Origin: Octadecabacter algicola
GTDB lineage: Bacteria; Pseudomonadota; Alphaproteobacteria; Rhodobacterales; Rhodobacteraceae
Reading direction: 5' to 3'
Length of the DNA: 64,000 bases
Assembly: GCF_021532625.1 (NCBI RefSeq)
Contig: NZ_JAKGAR010000001.1
Location: forward strand, 62,001 to 126,000
In this document: positions 37,902-49,378 of the stretch, piece by piece
Position numbering within the stretch: position 1 is the stretch's first letter
Layout: the number at the start of each line of letters is the position of its first letter
Position numbers and translations under genes: made by a program
The notes under the pieces: generated by a model
Seen by the model: the letters and a program-made list of their open reading frames with translations, nothing else
Told to the model about the DNA's origin: nothing
Database searches by the model: none

Positions 37902-38300
37902 ATGAAGACCAAGACGACTTGGCTGATGGCCGCAACTGTTGCGATGGCAATGGGAAGCACAGCGACCGCAAATCCTCGAAACGTCGAATACGTGACCGAA
38001 GGGCTGATCGCGGCTGGCATGGCGGTAGAACTGGGTGATTACTGTGGCAGTGTTGATGTCCGCCTAATTCGCGGGCTCAACTTTCTACAGGGTCTAAAGC
38101 GCCATCTTGATGATTTGGGGTACACGGACGCCGAGATTGAACAGTACATTGATAATGACGTGGAAAAAGAACGGCTTGAGGGAATTGCACGCCAACGGCT
38201 TGCCGATCTGGGTGTGCGTCCGGGTGACAGTGCAAGCTATTGCACGGTGGCGCGGGCACAGATGGCGGCCGGGACTCAGGTTGGTCGACTGTTAAGGTAA
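37902..38300 (+). CDS. DUF5333-like exported protein
   Basis: 132 aa. Signal peptide MKTKTTWLMAATVAMAMGSTATA, then about 108 residues with two cysteines (GDYCGSV and ASYCTVA), probably bridged. It resembles the DUF5333 family of Rhodobacterales. The start is the ATG at 37902, with GGAGTAATG upstream; a longer frame is charged and lacks a signal. Followed by a strong terminator. Periplasmic, role unknown. Confidence 0.78.
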   Translation: MKTKTTWLMAATVAMAMGSTATANPRNVEYVTEGLIAAGMAVELGDYCGSVDVRLIRGLNFLQGLKRHLDDLGYTDAEIEQYIDNDVEKERLEGIARQRLADLGVRPGDSASYCTVARAQMAAGTQVGRLLR

Positions 38301-38326
38301 TACAATTCCTACTATTTTAGTCAGAT

Positions 38327-38362
38327 AACGGGCGCATTTTTATGCGTCCGTTTTGCTTTTTT
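38327..38362 (+). terminator. Rho-independent terminator before nuoG
   Basis: Eleven-pair stem with one G-T pair (AACGGGCGCAT / ATGCGTCCGTT), TTTT loop, then TTGCTTTTTT. It lies 27 bp after the DUF5333-like gene and about 130 bp before nuoG, so nuoG and later genes probably have their own promoter or depend on read-through. Confidence 0.85.
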
Positions 38363-38488
38363 GGGGGGCAATTCGATACCATTCGCACTGGCAAACCTGA
38401 TCGTGTCGCGATAGAACCGCAACCAACCTGTGGCCCAAAGTTTTGGGTCATTCGGCAGCAAAGCACTACGGGAACAGGGAACACGTCC

Positions 38489-40507
38489 ATGTCCGATCTG
38501 CGCAAGATCATTATCGATGACCAAGAGGTCGAAGTTTCGGGCGCCATGACGCTCATTCAGGCCTGCGAAGAAGCCGGTATTGAAATCCCTCGTTTCTGCT
38601 ATCACGAACGCCTTTCCATTGCTGGCAACTGCCGCATGTGTCTGGTCGAAGTCGTGGGTGGCCCACCAAAACCAGCGGCATCCTGTGCGATGCAGGTGCG
38701 TGACTTGCGCCCTGGCCCTGAAGGGCAACCACCTGTTGTTAAAACAAATTCTCCGATGGTGAAGAAGGCGCGCGAAGGCGTGATGGAATTCCTTCTGATC
38801 AACCACCCGCTGGATTGCCCGATTTGCGATCAGGGTGGTGAATGCGATTTGCAGGACCAAGCGATGGCTTACGGCGTCGACTTTTCCCGCTTCCGCGAAC
38901 CAAAACGCGCCGCGACTGACCTTGATCTTGGTCCGCTCGTAGAGACTCATATGACACGCTGCATTTCATGCACGCGCTGTGTGCGGTTCACGACCGAGGT
39001 CGCTGGGATCACACAGATGGGCCAAACGGGTCGTGGTGAAGATTCGGAAATCACAAGTTATCTGGGCGAAACGCTCGACAGTAACATGCAGGGTAACATT
39101 ATCGATTTGTGCCCTGTTGGTGCGTTGGTGTCCAAGCCCTACGCGTTCACGGCACGTCCGTGGGAGTTGACCAAGACCGAATCTATCGACGTGATGGATG
39201 GTCTGGGCGCGAACATTCGCGTTGATACGAAGGGCCGTGAAGTCATGCGGTTCCTGCCGCGCAACCATGACGGTGTGAACGAAGAATGGATTTCCGATAA
39301 ATCCCGTTTCGTTTGGGACGGTTTGCGCCGCCAACGTCTGGATACCCCGTATATCCGTGAAAACGGCAAGTTGCGCAAAGCGGGTTGGGACGAAGCCTTG
39401 AAAGCCGCAGCTGCTGCGATGAAGGGCAAGAAGGTTGTTGGCTTGGTCGGCGATCTTGCGAACACCGAATCTGCCTTCAGCCTGAAGTCTTTGATCGAAG
39501 GGCAGGGCGGTGTTGTTGAATGTCGCGTTGATAATGCAAAGCTGCCTGCAGGTAACCGGTCTGGATATGTTGGCACCGCAACCATCGAAGACATTGATGA
39601 TGCGAAGTTCGTTATGTTCGTTGGTACGAACCCTGTTGCGGAAGCCCCTGTGCTGAACGCGCGTGTGCGCCGTGCATGGTCTAAAGGCTGTAATGTAGAC
39701 CTCGTCGGTCCTGCAGTTGATCTGACCTATGACTACAACCACAAAGGTGATGATCGCGCTGCTTTGCAGAAGCTTTTGGAAACGAAGCCTGCGAAGGCCG
39801 TTAAAGAAAACCCATCCGTGATTGTTCTCGGGCAGGGCGCTTTGCAAGAAGCTGACGGTGCGGCTGTTTTGGCTGCTGTCATGCAGATGTGTGAAGAGTC
39901 AGATTCCAAACTGATGATTCTCCATTCCGCCGCTGGTCGTGTTGGTGCGATGGATGTCGATGCGACGAACGCTGATGGTATGAAAGCTGTCGAAAGCGCC
40001 GAGGTTGTTTACAATCTTGGGGCTGATGAAGTTGAAATCGCCGACGGTCCATTCGTGATCTACCAAGGTTCACACGGGGATCGCGGTGCGCACCGTGCTG
40101 ATATCATCCTGCCAGCGGCTGCTTACACAGAAGAAAACGCGTTGTTCGTAAACACAGAAGGTCGCCCTCAATTGGCGATGCGCGCTGGGTTTGCACCGGG
40201 TGAAGCCAAGGAAAACTGGGCGATCCTGCGGGCGCTCTCTGCGGAATTGGGCGCACAGCAGTCTTGGGATAGTCTTGCGCAATTGCGTCAAGCTCTCGTT
40301 GCGGCGGTTCCTCACCTGGCGGACATCGATGCCGTTGCTGAAAATGACTGGCAGCCGGTTAAGACAGGCAAGTTGGGTAAGGCGACGTTCCGCGCTGCGG
40401 TTAAAGATTTCTATCTGACCAACCCGATTGCACGTGCATCCCAGCTGATGGCTGAGTTGAGTGCAAACGCCAAAGCACGGGCTGAAGCCCCGATCGCGGC
40501 AGAGTAA
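38489..40507 (+). CDS. nuoG: NADH-quinone oxidoreductase subunit G
   Basis: 672 aa, the 75 kDa subunit. Iron-sulphur ligands are in [19 protein letters not shown] (2Fe-2S), [13 protein letters not shown] and [10 protein letters not shown]; the rest is the molybdopterin-enzyme-like domain without molybdenum. The ATG at 38489 begins [11 protein letters not shown]; the long upstream frame includes the terminator and is rejected. Peripheral arm, carrying clusters N1b, N4 and N5. Confidence 0.96.
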   Translation: MSDLRKIIIDDQEVEVSGAMTLIQACEEAGIEIPRFCYHERLSIAGNCRMCLVEVVGGPPKPAASCAMQVRDLRPGPEGQPPVVKTNSPMVKKAREGVMEFLLINHPLDCPICDQGGECDLQDQAMAYGVDFSRFREPKRAATDLDLGPLVETHMTRCISCTRCVRFTTEVAGITQMGQTGRGEDSEITSYLGETLDSNMQGNIIDLCPVGALVSKPYAFTARPWELTKTESIDVMDGLGANIRVDTKGREVMRFLPRNHDGVNEEWISDKSRFVWDGLRRQRLDTPYIRENGKLRKAGWDEALKAAAAAMKGKKVVGLVGDLANTESAFSLKSLIEGQGGVVECRVDNAKLPAGNRSGYVGTATIEDIDDAKFVMFVGTNPVAEAPVLNARVRRAWSKGCNVDLVGPAVDLTYDYNHKGDDRAALQKLLETKPAKAVKENPSVIVLGQGALQEADGAAVLAAVMQMCEESDSKLMILHSAAGRVGAMDVDATNADGMKAVESAEVVYNLGADEVEIADGPFVIYQGSHGDRGAHRADIILPAAAYTEENALFVNTEGRPQLAMRAGFAPGEAKENWAILRALSAELGAQQSWDSLAQLRQALVAAVPHLADIDAVAENDWQPVKTGKLGKATFRAAVKDFYLTNPIARASQLMAELSANAKARAEAPIAAE

Positions 40508-40510
40508 TTG

Positions 40511-40888
40511 ATGCGCTCGGCCCTCATAACCCTCACAGCGCTCGCTGCTTGCGAGACTGTAACGGAGCCTCCAGTAGGCGCCGTGCGTTATGATGGAATC
40601 GAGACGCGTCTGTTGGACGGTGATTTGGTCAACTTTCATGTGAAAGCGGGCAACACCTTGGAACAGCAAGATATTGCGGATTATGCGGAATGTGCCGCGG
40701 CCCAGTATGCGCTGATCCGTGGGTACGGATTTGCGCGCCATGTGCGTACGCAGATGGACGAAGAGGGTGGCAATTGGACAGGTGATGCGGTTTATACCAT
40801 CTCGCCGGCTCTGCCACGTGGATTACGAACGATAGATGCGGAAGTTACGGTTGCCGAATGCGCGCGCCGGGCTATTCCGACCGTCTAG
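40511..40888 (+). CDS. Small lipoprotein between nuoG and nuoH
   Basis: 125 aa. Very short signal peptide with lipobox LAAC (Cys at 14), then a soluble domain of about 110 residues containing two further cysteines (YAECAAAQ, VAECARRA). The ATG is 4 bp after the nuoG stop region; a TTG at 40508 is an alternative. nuoH starts 24 bp downstream. I do not recognise the family. It would be anchored on the periplasmic side of the membrane. Confidence 0.68.
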   Translation: MRSALITLTALAACETVTEPPVGAVRYDGIETRLLDGDLVNFHVKAGNTLEQQDIADYAECAAAQYALIRGYGFARHVRTQMDEEGGNWTGDAVYTISPALPRGLRTIDAEVTVAECARRAIPTV

Positions 40889-40912
40889 GGCCGGGGGTCT
40901 AAGGGAACGAAT

Positions 40913-41953
40913 ATGGTTGAATTTTTCACCACCACCAATCTGGGAATTGTGCTTTTGATCTTGGGGCAATGCCTTTTGATCTTGTTGCCACTGTTGGTCG
41001 CGCTTGCGTTCCTGATGTATGCCGACCGTAAGATTTGGGCTGCCGTGCAGATGCGCAAAGGGCCAAACGTTGTTGGTGTCTTTGGCTTGCTGCAAAGTTT
41101 TGCCGACTTCATTAAGTACATTGTGAAAGAAGTGGTTGTCCCTGCGGGTGCCGATAAGGCAGTGTTTTTCCTTGCTCCGATGATCACCTTTGTTCTGGCC
41201 GTCATCGCTTGGGCGGTTATCCCGTTCAATGAAGGTTGGGTTCTCAGCGATATCAACGTTGCGATCCTGTATGTCTTCGCAATCTCCTCGCTTGAAGTCT
41301 ACGGCGTGATCATGGGCGGTTGGGCGTCCAACTCGAAATACCCATTCTTGGGGTCGCTTCGCTCTGCGGCGCAGATGATTTCTTATGAAGTGTCCATCGG
41401 CCTGATCATCATCGGTGTTGTTATCTCCACTGGTTCTTTGAACTTTGGCGATATCGTCATGGCACAAGAGAGCGACTACGGCATCTTTGGCTGGTATTTC
41501 ATCCCGCACTTCCCGATGTTGTTCTTGTTCTTTATCAGCGCCTTGGCCGAAACAAACCGACCACCGTTTGACCTTCCCGAAGCGGAATCCGAATTGGTTG
41601 CTGGTTATCAGGTTGAGTATTCTTCTACGCCGTTCTTGTTGTTCATGATCGGTGAATTGATGGCCGTCGTATTGATGTGCGCGTTGGTGTCGCTGTTGTT
41701 CCTTGGTGGCTGGTTGTCACCGATCGGGTTCTTGCCAGATGGCATCTTGTGGCTGATCGCGAAAATGCTGGTCTGTTTCTTCATCTTCGCGATGGTCAAA
41801 GCGATCACACCACGTTTCCGCTATGACCAGCTGATGCGGATTGGTTGGAAGATCTTCCTGCCGCTGTCCCTGTTCTGGGTCGTGTTGGTAAGCTTCTTGG
41901 CTAAATTCGAAGTAATGGGCGGCTTCTGGGCCCGCTGGGCAATTGGGGGCTGA
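40913..41953 (+). CDS. nuoH: NADH-quinone oxidoreductase subunit H
   Basis: 346 aa, eight or so membrane helices. It joins the membrane arm to the quinone site. [20 protein letters not shown] and the [24 protein letters not shown]-type loop (split here) are ND1 marks, with the acidic quinone-chamber residues kept. The stop is 2 bp before the nuoI ATG. Confidence 0.97.
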   Translation: MVEFFTTTNLGIVLLILGQCLLILLPLLVALAFLMYADRKIWAAVQMRKGPNVVGVFGLLQSFADFIKYIVKEVVVPAGADKAVFFLAPMITFVLAVIAWAVIPFNEGWVLSDINVAILYVFAISSLEVYGVIMGGWASNSKYPFLGSLRSAAQMISYEVSIGLIIIGVVISTGSLNFGDIVMAQESDYGIFGWYFIPHFPMLFLFFISALAETNRPPFDLPEAESELVAGYQVEYSSTPFLLFMIGELMAVVLMCALVSLLFLGGWLSPIGFLPDGILWLIAKMLVCFFIFAMVKAITPRFRYDQLMRIGWKIFLPLSLFWVVLVSFLAKFEVMGGFWARWAIGG

Positions 41954-41954
41954 T

Positions 41955-42452
41955 ATGACACAGCAGATCGACTACAAACGGCACGCCAAATACTTCCTTT
42001 TGATGGACGTAATCAAAGGCTTTGGCCTTGGGTTCAAATACTTCTTCGCCCCAAAGGCGACAGTGAACTACCCACACGAAAAGGGGCCACTGTCCCCGCG
42101 TTTTCGTGGCGAACACGCGCTGCGTCGTTATCCAAATGGCGAAGAACGTTGTATTGCATGTAAGCTGTGTGAAGCCGTGTGCCCTGCGCAGGCGATCACC
42201 ATTGATGCTGAACCCCGCGAAGACGGTTCGCGTCGCACCACGCGCTATGACATCGACATGACCAAATGCATCTACTGCGGTTTCTGCCAAGAAGCCTGCC
42301 CAGTGGACGCAATCGTCGAAGGCCCGAACTTTGAATTCTCCACGGAAACCCGTGAAGAGCTTTACTACGACAAAGAAAAATTGCTCGACAACGGCGACCG
42401 TTGGGAAGCTGAAATTGCACGCAACCTCGAATTGGATGCCCCTTACCGATGA
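41955..42452 (+). CDS. nuoI: NADH-quinone oxidoreductase subunit I
   Basis: 165 aa with two ferredoxin-type motifs, [12 protein letters not shown] (about 63-74) and [12 protein letters not shown] (about 102-113), for clusters N6a and N6b. N-terminal amphipathic helix anchors it to the membrane. ATG at 41955 chosen as the family start; an earlier in-frame codon overlaps nuoH. Its stop overlaps the next gene (ATGA). Confidence 0.97.
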   Translation: MTQQIDYKRHAKYFLLMDVIKGFGLGFKYFFAPKATVNYPHEKGPLSPRFRGEHALRRYPNGEERCIACKLCEAVCPAQAITIDAEPREDGSRRTTRYDIDMTKCIYCGFCQEACPVDAIVEGPNFEFSTETREELYYDKEKLLDNGDRWEAEIARNLELDAPYR

Positions 42453-42835
42453 ACGCCCAATCCGCATATGAGCGCGGCAAAGCGCTGTCGGAACAGGTTA
42501 ACCCCGGCATGGAGGACGCTTTGGCGGCTCGCTATGACGCGTTGGTGCCTGGGCTGTCCCGCATGGTCGTAGAGGTGCCTTATGGTACATTCTATAGCCG
42601 CGGCACTGTGGATGAGAAAACGCGCCTGTTGTCGACGATTGCGGCGCTGACCGCACTTGGTGGACAGACGGCGCCACAGCTCAAGGTGAACATCGCGAGC
42701 GCACGTGCCGTGGGTGCATCCCGCGAAGAAGTATGTGAGATAATCTACCAAATGACGCTCTATGGTGGGTTTCCGTCCATGATAAACGCCATGAATGCGG
42801 CGATTGAAGTTTTTGAGGCGGAGGACGCCGCATGA
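42449..42835 (+). CDS. Carboxymuconolactone decarboxylase (CMD) family protein 1
   Basis: 128 aa, helical. [19 protein letters not shown], then [31 protein letters not shown] are the CMD-domain core. The AhpD-type CxxC is absent, so disulphide chemistry is unlikely. It overlaps nuoI and the second CMD gene by ATGA at each end. No role in complex I is known to me; it may be a small hydrolase/decarboxylase-like passenger. Confidence 0.85.
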   Translation: MNAQSAYERGKALSEQVNPGMEDALAARYDALVPGLSRMVVEVPYGTFYSRGTVDEKTRLLSTIAALTALGGQTAPQLKVNIASARAVGASREEVCEIIYQMTLYGGFPSMINAMNAAIEVFEAEDAA

Positions 42836-43251
42836 GCGATCAGAACCCCTTTGAAGCTTGGATCAATGCGAGCCAAACTTGGGCGAAGGGCGTGAGCCCC
42901 GAATTCGCAGAAGTGATGGCAGAGTCTATGAAGGGCGTTCAGGACCTCATGCCGACCATGCCCAAAGAGATGATGGAAGCCTTCATGGGGAAGGGTGCGA
43001 ACCCTGATGCTTTGGATGCGAAAACTAAGCTGTTGTTGACGTTGCAGGGTTTGACGATCCAAGGCGCGATTGCTGAACCACAGATCACGTTGACAGTGCG
43101 CCATGCGCTTGAAGCTGGCGCGACGCCGACAGAACTAACCGAAACGATTGGATTGGCGGGCCTGTTTGGCGGCGCCCCTGCAATGACTAAAGCCCTTGAA
43201 CTTGCGAACGCCGTGATCAACAAGGCCCCGACTGATAAGGACGCGAAATAA
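42832..43251 (+). CDS. Carboxymuconolactone decarboxylase (CMD) family-like protein 2
   Basis: 139 aa. An N-terminal helical part (about 1-55, [13 protein letters not shown]) precedes a CMD-like core ([42 protein letters not shown]). It lacks cysteine entirely in the region where AhpD has its pair. It shares the layout of the preceding CMD gene, so a heterodimer is possible. TAATG overlap with nuoJ. Family call moderate. Confidence 0.7.
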   Translation: MSDQNPFEAWINASQTWAKGVSPEFAEVMAESMKGVQDLMPTMPKEMMEAFMGKGANPDALDAKTKLLLTLQGLTIQGAIAEPQITLTVRHALEAGATPTELTETIGLAGLFGGAPAMTKALELANAVINKAPTDKDAK

Positions 43252-43856
43252 TGACCCCAGCTCTGATTGCATTTTACGCATTCGCTGTGACGACGATTGG
43301 CGGCGGTTTGATGACCGTAGTTAGCCGCAACCCCGTTCACTCGGTACTGTGGTTGATCCTCGCATTTCTAAGTTCGGCAGGTTTGTTCGTGCTTTTGGGC
43401 GCGGAATTTGTCGCCATGTTGCTGATCATCGTCTATGTCGGTGCGGTCGCGGTGTTGTTCCTTTTCGTTGTGATGATGCTGGACGTTGATTTCGCCGAGC
43501 TAAAGGCCGAAATGGCGCGCTACATGCCGCTGGCCCTACTGATCGGCGTTGTTTTGTTGATGCAGCTTGGTTTGGCCTTCGGTGTATGGGGCTTCTCGGA
43601 AGGGGTTGATACCCGTTTGGCACAGCCGATTTCGGACGCTGAAAACACCAAACAGCTTGGCATGCTTCTTTATGATCAATACTTCCTGATCTTCCAGCTG
43701 GCGGGACTGATCCTGCTGGTCGCGATGATCGGTGCAATCGTTCTGACCCTGCGCCACCGCACGGACGTCAAACGCCAAAACGTTATGGTGCAGATGTCGC
43801 GCGATCCGGCGAAGACAATGGAACTTAAAGACGTGAAACCGGGGCAGGGGCTGTAA
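43251..43856 (+). CDS. nuoJ: NADH-quinone oxidoreductase subunit J
   Basis: 201 aa, five membrane helices, the ND6 homologue. [18 protein letters not shown] and the [20 protein letters not shown] helix with its pi-bulge region are typical. Start overlaps the second CMD gene (TAATG). nuoK starts 2 bp after the stop. Confidence 0.97.
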   Translation: MTPALIAFYAFAVTTIGGGLMTVVSRNPVHSVLWLILAFLSSAGLFVLLGAEFVAMLLIIVYVGAVAVLFLFVVMMLDVDFAELKAEMARYMPLALLIGVVLLMQLGLAFGVWGFSEGVDTRLAQPISDAENTKQLGMLLYDQYFLIFQLAGLILLVAMIGAIVLTLRHRTDVKRQNVMVQMSRDPAKTMELKDVKPGQGL

Positions 43857-43858
43857 TC

Positions 43859-44164
43859 ATGATCGGACTTGAACATTATCTTACAGTCGCGGCGGCCTTG
43901 TTCGTCATCGGCATCTTCGGGCTTTTCCTGAACCGCAAGAATATCATCATTCTTTTGATGAGCATCGAATTGATGCTTCTGGCTGTGAACATCAACTTCA
44001 TCGCTTTCTCCTCATTCCTTGGCGATCTCGTCGGGCAGGTGTTCACCCTGTTCGTCCTGACGGTCGCCGCCGCTGAGGCCGCGATTGGCCTTGCGATCCT
44101 CGTTTGTTTCTTCCGCAACCGCGGCACCATCGACGTTGAAGATGTCAACGTCATGAAAGGCTAA
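43859..44164 (+). CDS. nuoK: NADH-quinone oxidoreductase subunit K
   Basis: 101 aa, three membrane helices, ND4L homologue. The helix-2 segment [16 protein letters not shown] carries the conserved Glu of the proton path, and [11 protein letters not shown] the second one. nuoL follows after 4 bp. Confidence 0.97.
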   Translation: MIGLEHYLTVAAALFVIGIFGLFLNRKNIIILLMSIELMLLAVNINFIAFSSFLGDLVGQVFTLFVLTVAAAEAAIGLAILVCFFRNRGTIDVEDVNVMKG

Positions 44165-44168
44165 GACC

Positions 44169-46382
44169 ATGGAACTGATTATTCTTTTTGCCCCATTGGT
44201 CGGCGCCATCGTTGGCGGATTTGGCTGGAAAATCATGGGCGAGACTGCGGCACAGTGGTTGACCACTGGCTTGCTGTTCCTCGCTGCGATCCTGTCTTGG
44301 GTCATCATGCTGACGTTTGATGCGTCCGCGCATGAAAACGGCTACTACTGGGTCGAGATCATGACGTGGATCCAGTCCGGTACATTGGATACCTCTTGGG
44401 GTATCCGGATGGATCGCCTGACTGCGATTATGTTGGTCGTTATCAACAGCGTATCGGCTTTGGTTCACCTGTATTCATTCGGCTACATGGCCCATGATGA
44501 ACAGTTCCCTGACACGCCTTACAAAGCGCGTTTCTTTGCCTACCTGAGCTTCTTTACTTTCGCGATGTTGATGCTGGTAACCTCAGGCAACCTTGTACAG
44601 ATGTTCTTTGGTTGGGAAGGCGTCGGCGTTGCGTCCTACCTGTTGATCGGTTTCTACTATAAGAAACCGTCTGCCAACGCCGCAGCGATTAAAGCTTTTG
44701 TTGTTAACCGTGTCGGTGACTTTGGATTTGCACTGGGTATCTTTGCGATCTTCTACGTGACTGGGTCTATCAACTTTGATGTGATCTTTGCCGAAGCACA
44801 CACTATTTCCGAAACCACGCTGCACTTCTTGTGGCGCGACTGGAACGCAGCTGAAGTCATCGCGCTTTTGTTATTCATCGGTGCCATGGGTAAGTCGGCG
44901 CAGCTGTTCCTGCACACTTGGTTGCCTGACGCGATGGAAGGCCCGACACCTGTGTCCGCCCTGATCCACGCCGCGACAATGGTTACTGCTGGTGTGTTCT
45001 TGGTCTGCCGCATGTCGCCGATCATGGAATTCGCGCCATCCGCGACGGGATTCATCGTATTCCTTGGCGCGACAACAGCCTTCTTTGCTGCGACTGTTGG
45101 CCTTGTTCAGAACGACATCAAACGCGTCATCGCCTATTCTACATGTTCCCAGTTGGGGTACATGTTCGTGGCTGCCGGCCTTGGTGTCTACTCGGTTGCG
45201 ATGTTCCACCTGCTGACACACGCTTTCTTTAAGGCGATGTTGTTCCTCGGGGCGGGCTCCGTGATCCACGGAATGCACCACGAACAAGACATGCGGAATT
45301 ATGGCGGCCTGAAAGACAAGCTTCCCTACACATTCTGGGCCATGATGATCGGCACATTGGCGATTACCGGTGTTGGTATACCATTGCTGTACCTTGGTTT
45401 CCCAGTCGGGTTCGCAGGTTTCGTGTCCAAAGATGCGATCATCGAAAGCGCTTATGCGGGCACGATGGGGGGCTATGCCTTCTGGATGCTGGTTATCGCA
45501 GCGCTGTTCACATCGTTCTACAGCTGGCGCCTGATGTTCCTGACGTTCTACGGCAAGCCGCGCGGCGACAAGCACACACATGAACACGCGCACGAAAGCC
45601 CAAAGGTCATGCTAGCACCGCTGGCGATCCTTGCAGTCGGTGCAATCTTTGCTGGCATGGTTTTCTACAAGCCGTTCTTCGGAAATGCGAAATACGTGGG
45701 CCAATACTTTGGCGTTGCGTACGCTGAGCAAGGCCATGGCGACGATCACGCGATGGACGGTCACACGGATGACACGCATGCGGATGACGATCACGCCGCT
45801 ACGGTCGAAGAGCACCACGATGACGAGGCCGAAAACCACGGCGATGCGTCTCACAACGATGAGGCCAACGGCTATGAAGCGGCTGAAGAAGGCCACGGCG
45901 AAACGCACTACGCATTCGACGGTGAACCGGGTGAGGGCGCCATTTATGTCGCTCACGACAACACCACATTGGATGATGCGCACCTTGTTCCTGTTTGGGT
46001 CAAACTCGCGCCGTTCTTTGCGATGCTTCTTGGCTTCGTGACAGCCTACATCTTCTATATCCGTAAGCCTGAACTGCCACGCAAATTGGCCGAACAACAG
46101 GCTCCGCTCTACAACTTCCTGCTCAACAAATGGTACTTTGATGAGCTTTACGATGCGATCTTTGTAAAGCCAGCGATGAAGCTCGGTAAGTTCTTGTGGA
46201 AGCGCGGCGATGGCAATGTCATCGATGGCACGATCAACGGCGTTGCAATGGGTCTCATCCCGATGCTGACCCGTCTCGCTGGGCGCGCGCAGTCTGGCTA
46301 TGTCTTCACCTATGCATTTGCGATGGTGATCGGGATCGTGGTGATCCTGACCTACTTCACGATCACCGGAGGGTACGAATAA
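44169..46382 (+). CDS. nuoL: NADH-quinone oxidoreductase subunit L with His/Asp-rich loop
   Basis: 737 aa against about 610-650 usual. Antiporter-like core: the [13 protein letters not shown] helix, [27 protein letters not shown] and the [19 protein letters not shown] helix are intact. After the core, residues about 520-590 form a hydrophilic loop rich in His, Asp and Glu, located before the final helix and lateral-helix region (about 605-737). The loop is probably at one membrane face and could bind metal. Distal proton pump of the membrane arm. The TAA overlaps the nuoM ATG. Confidence 0.95.
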   Translation: MELIILFAPLVGAIVGGFGWKIMGETAAQWLTTGLLFLAAILSWVIMLTFDASAHENGYYWVEIMTWIQSGTLDTSWGIRMDRLTAIMLVVINSVSALVHLYSFGYMAHDEQFPDTPYKARFFAYLSFFTFAMLMLVTSGNLVQMFFGWEGVGVASYLLIGFYYKKPSANAAAIKAFVVNRVGDFGFALGIFAIFYVTGSINFDVIFAEAHTISETTLHFLWRDWNAAEVIALLLFIGAMGKSAQLFLHTWLPDAMEGPTPVSALIHAATMVTAGVFLVCRMSPIMEFAPSATGFIVFLGATTAFFAATVGLVQNDIKRVIAYSTCSQLGYMFVAAGLGVYSVAMFHLLTHAFFKAMLFLGAGSVIHGMHHEQDMRNYGGLKDKLPYTFWAMMIGTLAITGVGIPLLYLGFPVGFAGFVSKDAIIESAYAGTMGGYAFWMLVIAALFTSFYSWRLMFLTFYGKPRGDKHTHEHAHESPKVMLAPLAILAVGAIFAGMVFYKPFFGNAKYVGQYFGVAYAEQGHGDDHAMDGHTDDTHADDDHAATVEEHHDDEAENHGDASHNDEANGYEAAEEGHGETHYAFDGEPGEGAIYVAHDNTTLDDAHLVPVWVKLAPFFAMLLGFVTAYIFYIRKPELPRKLAEQQAPLYNFLLNKWYFDELYDAIFVKPAMKLGKFLWKRGDGNVIDGTINGVAMGLIPMLTRLAGRAQSGYVFTYAFAMVIGIVVILTYFTITGGYE

Positions 46383-47926
46383 TGAGCAACCTTCTTTCTA
46401 TCACCACCTTCATCCCTGCCATTGCAGCGGCCATTCTGGCCTTGTTCTTGCGCGGCGATGACGAGGCGGCACAGCGCAATGCAAAGTGGCTGGCGATGGC
46501 AGCGACGGCGATGACATTCATCGTCTCCCTGTTCATTCTGATCGGGTTTGATGCTGATGACACTGGGTTCCAGTTCGTCGAAGACCGCTCATGGATCATG
46601 GGTCTGAACTACAAGATGGGCGTCGACGGGATTTCGATCCTGTTCGTCATGCTCACAACGTTCCTGATGCCGATTGTGATTGCGTCCTGCTGGACCGTTA
46701 ACAACCGAGTCAAAGAATACATGATCGCCTTCCTGTTGCTTGAAACACTGATGCTTGGTGTGTTCATGGCGCTGGATCTGGTGCTGTTCTACCTCTTCTT
46801 CGAAGCTGGTCTAATCCCAATGTTCCTGATTATTGGGATCTGGGGCGGCAAAGAACGCATCTACGCGTCGTTCAAGTTCTTCCTTTACACGTTCCTTGGC
46901 TCGGTGCTGATGTTGGTTGCGATGGTTGCAATGTTCTCAGCGGCTGGCACGACAGACATTCCGACACTGATGCAGTTCCCATTCGGGACTGACACGTTCA
47001 GCATCCTCGGTATTCAGATCATTGGCGGCATGCAGACGTTGCTGTGGCTGGCATTCTTTGCCTCCTTCGCAGTGAAAATGCCGATGTGGCCTGTGCATAC
47101 ATGGTTGCCAGATGCGCACGTTCAAGCGCCGACTGCGGGCTCTGTGGTACTGGCGGCGATCCTGCTGAAAATGGGCGGTTACGGCTTCTTACGTTTCTCT
47201 TTGCCAATGTTCCCGATCGGATCCGAAGTGATGGGATCGCTGGTCTTGTGGATGTCCGCAATTGCGATCGTTTACACCTCGCTCGTCGCATTAGTCCAAG
47301 AGGACATGAAAAAGCTGATCGCCTATTCATCCGTCGCCCACATGGGTTTCGTGACGATGGGTATCTTTACGTTCAACCAGCAGGGCCTTGATGGCGCGAT
47401 CTTCCAGATGCTCAGCCACGGCTTTATCTCTGGTGCGTTGTTCCTGTGTGTTGGCGTGATCTACGACCGTATGCACACGCGTGAAATCGACGCTTACGGT
47501 GGTCTTGTGAACCGCATGCCGGCCTATGCGCTGATCTTTATGTTCTTCACGATGGCAAACGTTGGCCTTCCAGGGACATCCGGATTTGTTGGGGAATTCC
47601 TGACGCTTATGGCGGTCTTCCAAGTTAACACTTGGGTTGCTGCTGTTGCGACGACTGGCGTGATCTTTTCTGCCGCTTACGCGCTGTGGCTTTACCGCCG
47701 CGTGGTCATGGGCGATCTGATCAAAGAAAGCTTGAAATCCATAACCGACATGACAACCCGCGAACGTGCAATCTTCGCGCCGCTGGTGATCATGACGCTT
47801 TTGCTGGGTGTCTACCCCAGCCTTGTCACCGATATTATCGGGCCATCGGTCGCCGCTTTGGTCGATCATGTTGAAACTGCGCAGGCGGCATTTACGCCGA
47901 CTGCTGCCGCTGTGGCCTCGCATTAA
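46382..47926 (+). CDS. nuoM: NADH-quinone oxidoreductase subunit M
   Basis: 514 aa, ND4 homologue and proton pump with about 14 helices. [17 protein letters not shown] carries the conserved Glu, [22 protein letters not shown] the Lys/Asp region, and [11 protein letters not shown] the later helix. The start is the ATG in the TAATG overlap with nuoL; the open frame runs further back inside nuoL. nuoN starts 12 bp later. Confidence 0.97.
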   Translation: MSNLLSITTFIPAIAAAILALFLRGDDEAAQRNAKWLAMAATAMTFIVSLFILIGFDADDTGFQFVEDRSWIMGLNYKMGVDGISILFVMLTTFLMPIVIASCWTVNNRVKEYMIAFLLLETLMLGVFMALDLVLFYLFFEAGLIPMFLIIGIWGGKERIYASFKFFLYTFLGSVLMLVAMVAMFSAAGTTDIPTLMQFPFGTDTFSILGIQIIGGMQTLLWLAFFASFAVKMPMWPVHTWLPDAHVQAPTAGSVVLAAILLKMGGYGFLRFSLPMFPIGSEVMGSLVLWMSAIAIVYTSLVALVQEDMKKLIAYSSVAHMGFVTMGIFTFNQQGLDGAIFQMLSHGFISGALFLCVGVIYDRMHTREIDAYGGLVNRMPAYALIFMFFTMANVGLPGTSGFVGEFLTLMAVFQVNTWVAAVATTGVIFSAAYALWLYRRVVMGDLIKESLKSITDMTTRERAIFAPLVIMTLLLGVYPSLVTDIIGPSVAALVDHVETAQAAFTPTAAAVASH

Positions 47927-47938
47927 GGAACCGAACTG

Positions 47939-49378
47939 ATGTTGTCCCAAGACCTGAACACCATCCTGCCGGAAATCATTCTGTCGCTCTTCGCGATGGG
48001 GGCACTTCTGGGTGCGGTTTATACTGTAAAAGACAAAAGCGCGGGGCTGCTGGTTTGGCTGACCTCCGGGCTGTTTGTCGCATTGGCCTTCTGGATCGGC
48101 ACGACGGGCGAGGGCACAACGACAGCCTTCTCCGGTATGTTTGTCGACGATGCCTTTAGCCGTTTCACCAAGGTCGCTATCTTGTTGGCCGCTGCTGCGG
48201 TACTGGTGATGAGCCAAGACTACATGCAGAAGCGTGACCTGCTGCGGTTCGAATATCCATTGCTGATAGCATTGGCCGTTGTCGGCATGATGATGATGGT
48301 TTCCGCAGGCGACTTGATGTCGCTTTACATGGGCCTCGAGCTTCAGTCTCTTGCGCTTTATGTTGTCGCGTCCTTGCGTCGTGACTCTGTGAAGTCTACG
48401 GAAGCCGGTTTGAAGTACTTCGTTCTTGGCGCGTTGTCTTCGGGTCTGCTGCTCTATGGTGCGTCCCTGACATACGGATTTGCTGGCACCACTTCTTTTG
48501 CTGGTATCATCGAAGCAACAGAGGGCGGCGTATCACTGGGTCTCCTGTTCGGTCTTGTATTCCTGAGCGCGGGTTTCGCATTCAAGGTTTCCGCAGCACC
48601 GTTCCACATGTGGACACCTGACGTCTATGAGGGCTCCCCAACGCCGGTAACCGCTTTCTTCGCCACAGCACCGAAAATTGCGGCAATGGCGCTGTTCGCG
48701 CGGGTCATGCATGACGCCTTCGGAAATTCCATCGCAGATTGGCAGCAAATCGTTGCCTTCCTTGCGGTCATCTCAATGTTCCTCGGTGGTATCGCTGCGA
48801 TCGGTCAAACAGACATCAAACGCCTGATGGCTTTTTCCTCGATCTCTCACATGGGCTTTGCGCTGATGGGCCTCGCGTCCGGTACAGCGTTCGGTGTGCA
48901 GGCGATGTTGGTTTACCTTGGCATCTATGTGGCGATGAACGTCGGCACATTCGCGTTTATCCTCAGCATGGAAAAAGACGGTCGTCCGGTGACAGATATC
49001 GGATCGCTTAACATGTATTCTAAACGTGAGCCGCTTAAGGCGCTGGCGATGTTGATCTTGTTGTTCTCTATGGCTGGTGTGCCGCCGATGCTTGGCTTCT
49101 TTGGTAAGTTCTACGTGCTGCAAGCGGCTTATGACGCAGGCCTCGCTTGGTTGGCGGTTGCTGGTGTGATCGCGTCTGTGATTTCAGCGTTCTACTACTT
49201 GCGCATCGTGTTCTACATGTACTTCGGGTCCGATAAGGATGACGCATTGGATGCGAACAAATCGCCTGTCTTGTGGGGCTTCTTGATGGCGTCCGCTGCG
49301 ATCATGGTCTTGGGCGTTGTCAATCTCTTTGGGATTGAACCTCTGGCCGAAGCTGCGTCACTCGCTCTTGTCAACTGA
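47939..49378 (+). CDS. nuoN: NADH-quinone oxidoreductase subunit N
   Basis: 479 aa, ND2 homologue and proton pump. [42 protein letters not shown] and the [15 protein letters not shown] helix are all typical. Last nuo gene. Its end overlaps the likely TTG start of birA by 11 nt. Confidence 0.97.
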   Translation: MLSQDLNTILPEIILSLFAMGALLGAVYTVKDKSAGLLVWLTSGLFVALAFWIGTTGEGTTTAFSGMFVDDAFSRFTKVAILLAAAAVLVMSQDYMQKRDLLRFEYPLLIALAVVGMMMMVSAGDLMSLYMGLELQSLALYVVASLRRDSVKSTEAGLKYFVLGALSSGLLLYGASLTYGFAGTTSFAGIIEATEGGVSLGLLFGLVFLSAGFAFKVSAAPFHMWTPDVYEGSPTPVTAFFATAPKIAAMALFARVMHDAFGNSIADWQQIVAFLAVISMFLGGIAAIGQTDIKRLMAFSSISHMGFALMGLASGTAFGVQAMLVYLGIYVAMNVGTFAFILSMEKDGRPVTDIGSLNMYSKREPLKALAMLILLFSMAGVPPMLGFFGKFYVLQAAYDAGLAWLAVAGVIASVISAFYYLRIVFYMYFGSDKDDALDANKSPVLWGFLMASAAIMVLGVVNLFGIEPLAEAASLALVN

